Shown here piece by piece: positions 37,542 through 46,259 of a stretch of DNA of 46,630 nucleotides. The notes beneath the pieces are model-generated. The model saw nothing but the letters and a program-made list of their open reading frames with translations. It searched no databases and was not told the origin of the DNA. Positions within the stretch are counted from its first letter, which is position 1. Each line of letters begins with the position of its first letter. The DNA is from Pelagophyceae sp. CCMP2097 (Eukaryota; Sar; Pelagophyceae). The stretch covers positions 120,139-166,768 of the forward strand of contig MU657270.1 in NCBI GenBank assembly GCA_026770575.1, written 5' to 3'. Position numbers and translations under genes: made by a program.

Positions 37542-39845
37542 TTAGCACGTCTCCTTCTTCTCGGAGAAGACGTGGGTCGCGGGGTCGAGGACTTGGCCGT
37601 CCTTGGCGACTTCCGGCTTTTGGAGCTCCTCGTTGCTCTCCTGGATCTGGCGGACCTTGGCGTAGCCCCAGAGGAAGAGGCAGGGCCAGAAGAGGAGCCA
37701 GAGCAGCACCTCGAGGTTCGTCGGCGCCGCTCGGTACCAGAACAGCGTCATGAGCAGGAAGAAGAAGGGCTTGTCCGTGCTGCAGCACTCCTCGATGTCG
37801 TAGACCTCGCGGTTCACCCACGCGATTTCCTTGTCCGAGCCGCGGCACGACTTGGCGCGCGCCGACGTGAGCTGGCGCGACGATTCGAGGCGCCGGTACG
37901 AGAGCCAGGTTTCGTCGTCGTCGACCTCACATTCTGCAGCCGCCGCCGCCTCCGCCTCAAGGTCGAGCCAGCCCTGCGCGCCGTCGTCGACCGTCGAGCC
38001 GTCAAAGGTACACTGCTCCATGCCGGCGTAGAAGCCGGCGCCGTCGACGAGGCCGCCGACGTCGGCGCACGTCACGCCGAGGCAGGCGTACGTCGACTCG
38101 AACGCCGTCTTCACCGCGGCAAAGCCGTCGGGCATGGCGTACGACTGCGCTAAAGCGTCGGGGATGGCGGCGTTGCGCGAAATGACCGCGGCGGCGTTGG
38201 TATCGCAGGCGGCGACGAGGGGTAGGGCCGCGGTGGCAAACGCGTTGAACTCGGCGAGCGTCTCGCCGTCCGAGAAGAAAGTCTCGTTGCCGCCGTTTGG
38301 GTCGCTCCGCCAAGCGTAGCGTAAAGCGCCCTGGATGAGGGGTACGGTCATCTGCTCGACGATGCGGTCGGCGAAGCCTGCCGCGGCGATGCAGCGGCCA
38401 TCGCGCACGGCCTGCTGGCCGACGCGATAGAGCCGCAGCAGCTTCGCGTTGACGTTCGAGTTCGCGCCGTCGTTCGCGACCCGCCAGCTCGCCCCGCCGT
38501 TGGCGGCGCACGTGCCAAAGTTGCCGCAGCGCTTGTCCGCGAGGCCGTAGCCCAGCTCGCCGACCCCCGCGCCGTCTTCGCCGGCGAGCGACCCGGCCCA
38601 AAAGGCCCAGCCCTCGTCCCAGGCGTGCGGCGCGCCACTGGCGTCGTCGAGGTTGCCGTCTTCGCACTTGCCGAGGGCCGAGTAGAGCTCGTGCGTCGCG
38701 TAGATCCAGGCCGACTGGTACGCCATGCCCTTGACGGCGAGCTGGCGCCGCATCTTGTCCGTGAGCGCCGCGTCGCTCCAGAGCGACGGCGCCGGGGCTT
38801 CGGCCGCGGCTGGGACTTCAGATTGCAAAGCGGCGCGGACGTAGTTATCGGCGTACTTTTCGTCGCCGTGGAACGCGTAAAACTTGTCATACGTCGCCTC
38901 GCCCGCGAGGGTCTTGGAGAAGCCGCGCATGGTGCGCAGGGTGACGGCGCCCGTGTCGGCGTTGACGCCCTTGACTGAATTCTCGCCGTTTGCGTAGACG
39001 GCCCAGCCCGCGGCCCAGTCGCCGGCCTTGAAGTGCCCCGACGCCGCGGCGACGTCCTGGTCCACGGCCATGTGCGACGAGACGTCCGAGACGGGCGCGT
39101 ACGAGGCGACGTAGCCGTAGGGCGCCACCGCCTCACACTCTTTCCGGCAGGCCCAGGTGCCGAAGAGGCCGCCCTTTTGGTACTCGTACGACGCGTGCGC
39201 GGCGAGGCCCGCGGCAATGAGCGCGAGGAAGGCAGCGGAGACGATGAAGAACGTCGATAGGTTCAGCTCGCGCGTGGACGCGAATAAAGCGACACCAAAG
39301 GCGATGCCCACAACGAGCCCGGCGACGACGCCGAGCGGGATGCTCGACGCCGGGAACGCGGCACCGATGCCGACGATAAAGACGGCCGCCTCGAAGCCCT
39401 CGCGGACGACGGAGGTGAAGGCGAGGAAGAAGAAGCCGTTGGAGCCCTTCTTCGCGTCGAGCTCTTCCACAACGAGCGCGTCCATTTTCCGCTCCCACTT
39501 GGTGGCCCAGTCGCCTTTCGACTTCATGCCCGGGGCCAAGTGAGTGACGAGGAAGTACGAGATGAAGATCGAGGCGAGGCCGAGCATGGTGCCCTCGACG
39601 ATCATCGTCGCGTAGCCGCCGAGCGTGTCCTTAGCGACAAAATAAAGCATGAGCACCGTGAAGCAGAGGATCGCGGCGACGACGCCGCCGGCGGCCGCGC
39701 CCCACCAGACCTGGCGCTTCATGGCCGGCTCGCCCTTGCGGTCCAGGTACTGCAAAAGGACGCTGATCAGCACGCTCGCCTCGAGCGTCTCGCGGAAGAT
39801 GACGAAGAAGGCCGGGATGCAGAAGAGCTCGTAGAACGTCGACAT
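37542..39845 (-). CDS. FTR1-type iron permease with large extra C-terminal domain
   Basis: 767-residue single-exon protein starting MSTFYELFCIPAFFVIFRET. The first roughly 230 residues are the FTR1/EfeU high-affinity iron permease: two REXXE motifs, RETLE (18-22) and REGFE (148-152), within helices, and SYFLVTHLAPGMKSKGDWAT between them. FTR1 moves Fe(III), usually after a ferroxidase. Beyond helix 7 lies a domain of about 430 residues, Trp/Cys-containing and largely hydrophilic, with MAYQSAWIYATHELYSALGK, HAWDEGWAFWAGSLAGEDG, YGLADKRCGNFGTCA and QMTVPLIQGALRYAW. One more membrane segment near the C-terminus (EVLLWLLFWPCLFLWGYAK) follows. The extra domain is unlike standard FTR1; its HxWDExxAF pattern recalls algal iron-assimilation proteins such as FEA1, which I cannot confirm. 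Confidence 0.88.
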   Translation of the reverse strand: MSTFYELFCIPAFFVIFRETLEASVLISVLLQYLDRKGEPAMKRQVWWGAAAGGVVAAILCFTVLMLYFVAKDTLGGYATMIVEGTMLGLASIFISYFLVTHLAPGMKSKGDWATKWERKMDALVVEELDAKKGSNGFFFLAFTSVVREGFEAAVFIVGIGAAFPASSIPLGVVAGLVVGIAFGVALFASTRELNLSTFFIVSAAFLALIAAGLAAHASYEYQKGGLFGTWACRKECEAVAPYGYVASYAPVSDVSSHMAVDQDVAAASGHFKAGDWAAGWAVYANGENSVKGVNADTGAVTLRTMRGFSKTLAGEATYDKFYAFHGDEKYADNYVRAALQSEVPAAAEAPAPSLWSDAALTDKMRRQLAVKGMAYQSAWIYATHELYSALGKCEDGNLDDASGAPHAWDEGWAFWAGSLAGEDGAGVGELGYGLADKRCGNFGTCAANGGASWRVANDGANSNVNAKLLRLYRVGQQAVRDGRCIAAAGFADRIVEQMTVPLIQGALRYAWRSDPNGGNETFFSDGETLAEFNAFATAALPLVAACDTNAAAVISRNAAIPDALAQSYAMPDGFAAVKTAFESTYACLGVTCADVGGLVDGAGFYAGMEQCTFDGSTVDDGAQGWLDLEAEAAAAAECEVDDDETWLSYRRLESSRQLTSARAKSCRGSDKEIAWVNREVYDIEECCSTDKPFFFLLMTLFWYRAAPTNLEVLLWLLFWPCLFLWGYAKVRQIQESNEELQKPEVAKDGQVLDPATHVFSEKKETC

Positions 39846-40400
39846 GGCGCTGCTGGTCCTCGATCGAGCTTGTCGCTGGTGCTCCTCAGGGCGCGTCGAA
39901 GCCGAGCACTGTGACTGACACCAGCGTGACGACAAAGTCTGTTGCTGGAATGGCAATCTTTCTGTTTAGGTGGGCACGTGCTGTCCTAAATACAATTACG
40001 ATGTATTATAGCACGCGCCCCGCTGCCGTTATGCTTCCCGTTGGACACTTTGACGTGGCGCCGTCGAATGTCCCCGGAGGTCCGGGTAGGCTTACGCGAC
40101 GCGTGTCGTGGACGAGCAGTGCGTGGACGAGCAGCGACAAAGAGAGCTCCTAAGATTTCCGTAGAAAGAGGACACCGAGTATACCTGGGGTATGGGGCGC
40201 GTCCGACGAGTACGCATGTGCGGGTGGTGCTACGATGGTATGCGGTACAGCCGCGTGCCCCCAACTCACTTTTTTTCCAGTGCTGAGAAGGGACCTCGCA
40301 GCCATCCTGGGACCGTGACGGCCCTGACGGGACACTTGAGGGGGCCATTGAATGATTCATTGTATTTACTCGCGCAGATTTAGAGCGCGGCCGACGTCGG
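39846..40400. other. Upstream region of the iron permease gene and repeat debris
   Basis: No gene supported. It holds the FTR1 promoter region (AT-richer part near 39955-40015) and one copy of GGCTTACGCGACGCGTGTCG at 40089-40108, followed by a local direct repeat GTGGACGAGCAG. Confidence 0.45.
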
Positions 40401-41650
40401 CTAGCCCCAGGGCGGGATGAACGTGGCGGCGGCGGCGGCGTTGTCCGGGTCGTACGCGAGGCCCGCGGACCACGCGCGGGCTTCGTCGTAGAGCGCGCGC
40501 TGGTCGTCGGGGACGAGGTCGCGGACGTGCTTCGAAACGAAGGGCGGCGGCGTCGTGGCGAGGCGCCGGTGGAGCTACGCTTGAAGACGTGGGGCCGCGC
40601 CGCGGGCGCCAAAGCGTACCTCGTCGCGTCCGACGGGCCGGCCAAACGTGCTGCGGAACTCGCCGACCTTGTCCTGGACGGCGTCAGCGGGGCCGCGCGC
40701 CACGGCGACGACGTGGCGCCGCGGCAGCTCGTAGACGACGAAGCTCCAGTCCTCGAGCACCTCGCCGTCGACGAGGCCGCAGGCCCACGCCGCCACGCCG
40801 CTCGACGGCGGCGCCGCCGCGGCGGCGCGCGGCGCGCTGCACGCGCAAAACTCGACGCGCGCAAAGTCGAAGCCGAGGCCTGGCAGCCGCGCTCTCGGTG
40901 CCACGCGCGCAGGCGGTCGCCGCGCACCGTCGCCGCGCGCCTTTGTAAACGCCTCCTTGAGCGCCCACTGCGTGCGGAACGCGGCGACCTTGTCCGGCGC
41001 CGCTTGGATCACCTCCTGCGCCGGGGCGAGAGGCGTCCGGGGCACCGAGGCGGCCGGGGCAACGAGGCGGCGAGGGACCGACCCATTCGTCGTCGGTGAA
41101 CTGCGCGCCGAACGACCTGCTTTTCGCGGTGCGACTTTGGCGCGCCGGCGCGGGCCACGCACACGCGCAGCTCGTCGAAGCTACCCATGCTGCCGCGGAC
41201 CTCGAAAGGCGCGGAGACGTCGATGCCGACGAGGACGGCGTCGTCCGAGGCCAGGACGACGAGGTCGCCCTCGTGGGCGACGTTAAAGTTGAAGTTGGGC
41301 CTGATTTGCGGCCGCGCAGCGCGGGCCTCAAAGGGCTTGCGGCCCGCGGTGCGGCGGATGTCGACGTCGACCCAGGCGACGCCGAGGGCCTCGTGCGCGC
41401 AGCGCCGCTGCAGCAGCCGCGAGACGACGGCGCGCTTCCGGTCGGCGAAGAACTTGAACCGCGCCACGGCGTCGCGCTCCGACGGCGGCAGCAGCGCCAC
41501 GACGAGGTCCCACTCGCCGCGGCCCGGCGCCCAGAGGCGCGCGTCCACGCACCACCGCACGCCCCCGACGCCCCCGGGCCAGGGCGCCGCCGCGTCGAGC
41601 GCCGCGTTCGACTCGGGCCAGACGCGCAACGCCGACTCGGCGCCGCCCAT
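40401..41650 (-). CDS. 4'-phosphopantetheinyl transferase (Sfp/AASDHPPT type)
   Basis: Transfers 4'-phosphopantetheine from CoA to acyl-carrier domains (fatty acid, polyketide or aminoadipate enzymes). Starts MGGAESALRVWPES. N-terminal half: WDLVVALLPPSERDAVARFK, FFADRKRAVVSRLLQRRCA, NFNFNVAHEGDLVVLAS and VLVGIDVSAPFEV (VGIDV is metal-binding). Three later joins were solved: exon 1 ends near GSFDEL; a small exon gives SFGAQFTDDEW; then EVIQAAPDKVAAFRTQWALK and EAFTKARGDG (the WxxKEAxxK catalytic motif); finally intron GTACGC...GCGTAG joins GRDE to LHRRLATTPPPFVSKHVRDL. Stop is the reverse-strand TAG at 40401-40403. Length about 320 residues, normal for the eukaryotic type. Upstream, 41651-42050, no gene is visible. 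Confidence 0.88.
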
Positions 41651-42050
41651 GCCCGCGCGCCGGCGGCTCGGCCCGAGGCAGCGAAGCGAGGCAACGGAAT
41701 ACTAGCCCGAAGGCTCGCGCCACCAGAGCCCCCAGCAAAGGCTCGCGGACGACGACACAGGCTCCGTCGACGACGACGGCCACCGCACGCCGCACGGCCG
41801 GGGCCGGCCGAAGGCCGAGCCGCCGAGCTCGGCACAGCTGTTTCAAAGGTGGATTTCGTTTTTGGCGATTCTCAGAAAAAGTCGGAAAAAGTCCTCAACT
41901 TCCCGGCTACAGCACGCGCCCCACCCGAGACGAATCGGAGGCCCCTCGCGGGATCGAGCGGGTCCGTAGGCATTGCATAGTTTGGTAAGAAAAAATTGCA
42001 AGGGGCGCGTCTTCTTGGTGAGATACGCCTCCAACTTTGACCCTTTGCAC

Positions 42051-42171
42051 CGTAACTCGTCAGCGCGGGAGTATAAGGTGTACCCATCTAGGCCAGGATG
42101 GTAGCTATGAGCATAACGAGCATAACTGCTTATAATGGGTACACCTTATACTCGCGCGCTGACGAGTTACG
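42051..42171. repeat. Foldback element: 36-bp inverted repeat
   Basis: Arms 42051-42086 and 42136-42171 are complementary over 36 bp with one mismatch and enclose a 49-bp AT-rich loop. The arms begin CGTAACTCGTCAGCGCG and run into AGTATAAGGTGTACCCA. There is no coding capacity. It is either a short MITE or a transcribed hairpin. Confidence 0.85.
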
Positions 42172-42360
42172 ATCTTCGAGACGCTTCTAGAAATCTATAG
42201 AATAATTCCTATGAGAAAACCCGCTCGAGATAGGAAGAAAGGGTCTCTCCAACTTGAGTCCAAGCATTTTTGGGTTGTGAAGCGTTGAAGCGCAGCCACG
42301 GTGGGGCACCTCGGGTCTCTTTTCCCCCTCGACAGTCCGATGATGAGATAAGGCGCATAC

Positions 42361-42913
42361 TTAAGACGTAAACTTCAGGCGGCGGCCGCGGCCACCGCGG
42401 CGGTCGCGTCGGCCTTCCTGGGCTTTTTCGCATACTTGCCGCGTCTCGCTTCTGCCGTGATACCGTCGACGAGGCTGGCGCTCTCCTTCAAGACCGAGAG
42501 CTGTGAACACGAGCTTGTCGCGCTTCACGCGGTCGCCTAGGGTATCTTTTGAGGCGCGTCGGGAAACCGCTCGCGACTCCGTTTGCAACGTTGTGGCGGT
42601 CCAGAGTTTTCAACCATTCCCCCAGACGCAGGCGGTCGCGGATGCATGCAAATCTCATTTTCATGCGGTTCATCAGAGCGTGGATGCTCTCGAACGCGTC
42701 TTCGCAAAACAGCCCGAGGGTGCGCCAGCACCGCACAAACTGCGGCACCTCGAATTCGGCCATGTGCGTCTTGATCTGGCGGTTCGCGACGAGCTGGCGC
42801 AGCCGCCGCGGCACCGACTCGCATAGACCGCAGAGCGTCTCGATTTCGTCGTTGGTCAGCACGCGGCATGCGCGCGCGAGGTGCATAAGCCCGGGGGAGT
42901 GGTTCCAGAACAA
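42361..42913 (-). mobile_element. Transposon-associated ORF fragment
   Basis: The reverse-strand frame 42913-42488 encodes ETLCGLCESVPRRLRQLVAN, KTHMAEFEVPQFVRCWRTLG and LGLFCEDAFESIHALMNRMK. The ...H-x-x-E...W...GLF-x-E-x-x-E-S-I-H-A-x-x-N pattern is what I associate with a family of uncharacterised eukaryotic transposon proteins. The upstream part is missing, and the C-terminal Lys/Arg-rich end (to 42361) lies in another frame, so it is a decayed relic. A start at 42913 is only nominal. Confidence 0.55.
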
Positions 42914-43344
42914 CCCTTTTTCTGTATCCTTTTAATTTCTCAAACGGAATCCGCTTTTTAGAGGCTTTGAAACAGCTGCGCGAGATGATCAAGATTAGGA
43001 GGGGATGCGCGCCCAATGTTTTTGATAGCCGTTCCGAAAAGGCTTGGGTCCGTTCGCCCTCCGTAGTGGACTTAAGGCCCCATATTAGACCTGATAAATT
43101 CTCAAAATATGGCTTATTGACAATTCCAAGTCCAAAAGAGGAAAGTTTCCGGAAATTTGAGATTAGTCGGTCTTTGGTGGCCAGTACCTCAGCTCCCCAG
43201 GGGTGCCCGTTGTCACGGGCGACGGATATGGAGAGCCCTTAACCTCCTCTTTCGAACGCTCCAGTCTGTGACTATAAAGCTGCTTGCAGAGCTGAGCTAA
43301 AGGTTGCCAAAGTTCGAGAAAAGGCCAACTTTGAGACCGCATAA

Positions 43345-43453
43345 CTTTTGACTGCAAGGGTGCCCGTTGTCACGGGCGGCGGATCGAGGTAGAGCCCAGC
43401 CTCCTCTCGCGATCCCCGAAGTCCGTGACAACGGGCACCCTTGCAGTCAAAAG
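43345..43453. repeat. Foldback element: 31-bp perfect inverted repeat
   Basis: Arms 43345-43375 and 43423-43453 are perfectly complementary, starting CTTTTGACTGCAAGGGTG, with a 47-bp loop. Part of the arm (GGTGCCCGTTGTCACGGGCG) occurs again at 43201-43220, and CCGTTGTCACGG inside it is nearly self-complementary. Confidence 0.85.
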
Positions 43454-43667
43454 ATATCATGCTCCAAAATCGTATCAAGATTTTTCGCGCAGCCCCTCCT
43501 ATCAAGATTGAGACAATTGAAGGGCATTCGCCCAAGGGCGGTTGGAGATTTGATGAAGTATTTTGGTTGTTGGGCCTTTTCAACTACAATTCTAGGATTC
43601 CTACTTGGGGTCGTAGGAATTCCTAAAGCTGAAAGTTATCTAAATTTTAACGCTTTAAGCGGCCTTT

Positions 43668-44161
43668 ATTACAAGAGCGCGCCGGAGGCACACGGAGGAC
43701 CCGCCTTCGAGCGAAGGATACAGACAAATCCCGTTGCAAAGCCCACGTAAATAATTAAAATTATTTAAAATAATCGCTGATTTTGCGGCCGACCAGATTC
43801 GAGCCTGTGACCAAAAGCTTCTTGCTTGCTTAAAACCCACCCTGGGTGGGACTGGCCCAAAAGGGAATAACCGCCAAACCCGAGTCAAAGGTTGGCAACC
43901 AGGCTTCTTCTATGATGATTCCAATGAGGCTCCTGCTCGACCTCCATTCCCAATTTTAGCGATCGCATCAACCACCAATCGCTGAATCGGCCGAGTTGCT
44001 GCCCTCCCCCCCCGAAGGCGGAACCTCACGGATTTACCCGTGGACGGACGGACAGAAGGACGGACAGACAAAATTGCCCCTGGTAATCCTTCAATCAAAG
44101 GACCCGAAGGGCCCTTGCCGTAAACTGACGTTGATTAAACGGCAAGGACCCTTCGGGTCCT
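43668..44161 (-). mobile_element. SINE-like unit 3, inserted in element A
   Basis: Reverse-oriented full unit equivalent to 18445-18929: tail, A/T-rich stretch, tRNA-like body (43787-43992, terminal GGCCGAC/ATCGGCC pairing), a decayed TCTG tract (44040-44070) and hairpin head (44098-44160). The tRNA-like body carries an extra insertion of about 85-90 bp (about 43820-43907) bordered by CTTCTT on both sides, absent from units 1 and 2. Confidence 0.75.
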
Positions 44162-45098
44162 AAAAAACTCGAAATAGAGGAGCTCGAGTTATCTAGATTT
44201 TAAGAGGCCTCACTTAAAATACCTCTCTCTCCGAGCTTTTAAATAGGCCGATTTAAAACTGAGTTCTGCTCGGATTTTAAGTGAGTTCAGCGAGTCACTC
44301 GCGTGATGAGAGGTCGGATGCCATGCATATGGTCGAATGCCGCCCGCGCCGATGCCCGCGCCGGTGCCGGCGCCCGCGCTGATACCCGCGCCGCGCGGCG
44401 AAGTTTGAACGAAAGGCACAGCCAAAGTCGCTCGCGCGGGGCGCCGCTTACTGTAAAAGTGGTCGGCTCGTTCGGTGCCCGCGGCTTCGCCGCCGCGCGC
44501 AGCTCCGGCGGCGAGGCGCCCCCGCCGCCTTCCGGTGCGCTGTCTCGAAGTTCGGCTCAATTTATCGACGGGGCCGCGTCGTGGAGCGCGTCGCTGCACG
44601 CGTAAAGAATGGTGGTCCCGCCAGCCGCGTCGCGGCGGCGCTGCCGCCCGTGGCTTCGTGGGCCCGTCGCTTCCGACACCCGCGCCCGGCTGTGGGCCCG
44701 CCGGCCGAGGTTCGAGAGTCGGCGTTTTTGTATGCTTTTCCCTCTCGGGTCGATAACAAGGCGGCGCGGCGGCACTTTCGCTCGAAACTTCTGCCGGCAT
44801 CGCCCCCGCCGGGCCCGCCCCGCCGTCGCAGTATGAAGCGAATGCAACGCCGGCGCCGCGCTTGGCGCGCTGCGCCGCGGTTGCAAGGCTCCCCCGTCGC
44901 ACCGCGGCAGCGCTTTCGCTTCAAACACGACCTATATGGGACCCAGTCGCCGCCGTGGAGCCGCCGGAGGGCGTTCCCCACGAGAGGCCAGTCAGCCGCG
45001 ATAATGTCACTTCGGCATCCTGAAAATAGACTGGATAAAATCGCCTTTAAGCAGCTAACATCTTTTGTGTCTTAAAAGTTTTAATTAAAATTTAGATA

Positions 45099-45861
45099 GA
45101 GTAAAAGTCAATTTAAGAACCTGGTCAATTTAAGAACTGACGAAAAAATCGACAAAAGGCGTTCAATATCTCAATAAGGCATTTATAAGACCCAATTAAA
45201 ATCAATTTAATCCCTTATTGGGATATTATCCGGCTCCAGGGGCCCGGTTCTTAATCTGACCGGCGTTTTTTTAAGAACCGATGGTCGGTCCGGACTCTGC
45301 CTATGCTTGATTTCTCACAGAGGTCCTCCGCAGACGCCATGATTTGGGGGTGGGTGGAGGGGACCCAGACGCGTCCCCTGGCAGCGTCAAAACCGCAAAC
45401 AACGGCGTCGCCGGGCCGCTGATTCCCCCCCCGCTTACCGGAGTACCTAGCCAACTTCCCGGTTTGCACCACGTGGGAAAACCCACTTTCGGTTTCGCTG
45501 TTCCGTTTCTGTGGGCCGGAAATATTTTAAATTTTATGGACTTTCCAATATTTTCAAAACGTCAAACAATAATTTAAATCCAGCAATTTCGTGTGAAAAT
45601 CAAGAGATTTGGCTCTATTTCATGTGAAAATCAAGGTTATTGGCTCCATTTCAGCTTAAATGGAGCCCAGAATCTACGATTTTCGGCGGGAAGTCGGAAC
45701 TTTTGGTGTGCACAAACTGGGAGGGGTTAAGAGTGGGATTTTCGTACTTTTTTGATTTCCCCGCTTTTTGTTTTCGTACTTCGAATTTTGGCCGGTGTTA
45801 ATGGACTTTTGGGGAAGTGGCTAGGTAGTCCAGTAACCGGTTCTTAAATTGACTTTTACTC
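45099..45861. mobile_element. TA-MITE (763 bp) inserted in element A
   Basis: Perfect 23-bp terminal inverted repeats (outer end GAGTAAAAGTCAATTTAAG) flanked by TA on both sides (45097-45098, 45862-45863). Comparison with the empty site in the intact copy of element A, where TTTAGATAACTTTCG is continuous (about 20127), shows exact insertion at a TA with duplication, the mark of Tc1/mariner-type transposition. No transposase encoded. A relic of the same family is at 93-300. Confidence 0.88.
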
Positions 45862-46097
45862 TAACTTTCGATTTTACAATAGTAGCGCTTTTAACTTGAA
45901 ACTGAGTTTAAAACCCAGCTCACTTAAAATTTAGATAACTTTCAGCTTAAGGTGGGTGTTGTGTGTTGGGACTACAAAGCAGACGGAGAGTGCGGAGCAC
46001 GACTCCCCCTAGGGCAAATGTCAGTGACAGACGGTGTCTTATTTTCATGTCAACAGCCGCTCCTTGATTGCAGTCGGACATTGCAGTCTCGGCTGTC

Positions 46098-46195
46098 TCT
46101 TGGATCAAGTGGTTATCTCACCCCCTCTTGGATCAAGTGGTTATCTCACCCCCTGGGGCGCTTTCTTGGATCAGGTGGTTTTCCACCCCTGGGGC
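46098..46195 (+). repeat. Tandem repeat, about 27 bp, three units
   Basis: Units CTTGGATCAAGTGGTTATCT plus CACCCC occur twice almost exactly and a third time in degenerate form (TTGGATCAGGTGGTTTTCCA). A second, shorter pattern CCCCTGGGGCGC recurs beside it. No gene is supported from 45949 to the end of the window. Confidence 0.8.
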
Positions 46196-46259
46196 GCGGA
46201 CATCCAGGTGGACTGAGGGCGTTGTTTAAATGAAGGCCGGGGTCCTTTACAATAATATT

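Larger units (their letters stand above)
43626..45948. mobile_element. Element A, second copy, interrupted by two later insertions
   Basis: Same termini (AAGCTGAAAGTTATCT left; ...ACTTTCAGCTT right) and same GC-rich core as 19167-20201, same orientation, with only scattered differences. Its length is 2,323 bp because of two insertions: a SINE-like unit at 43668-44161 and a TA-flanked MITE at 45099-45861. The left flank has TA; the right flank reads AA, so one target copy has probably mutated. Confidence 0.8.
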
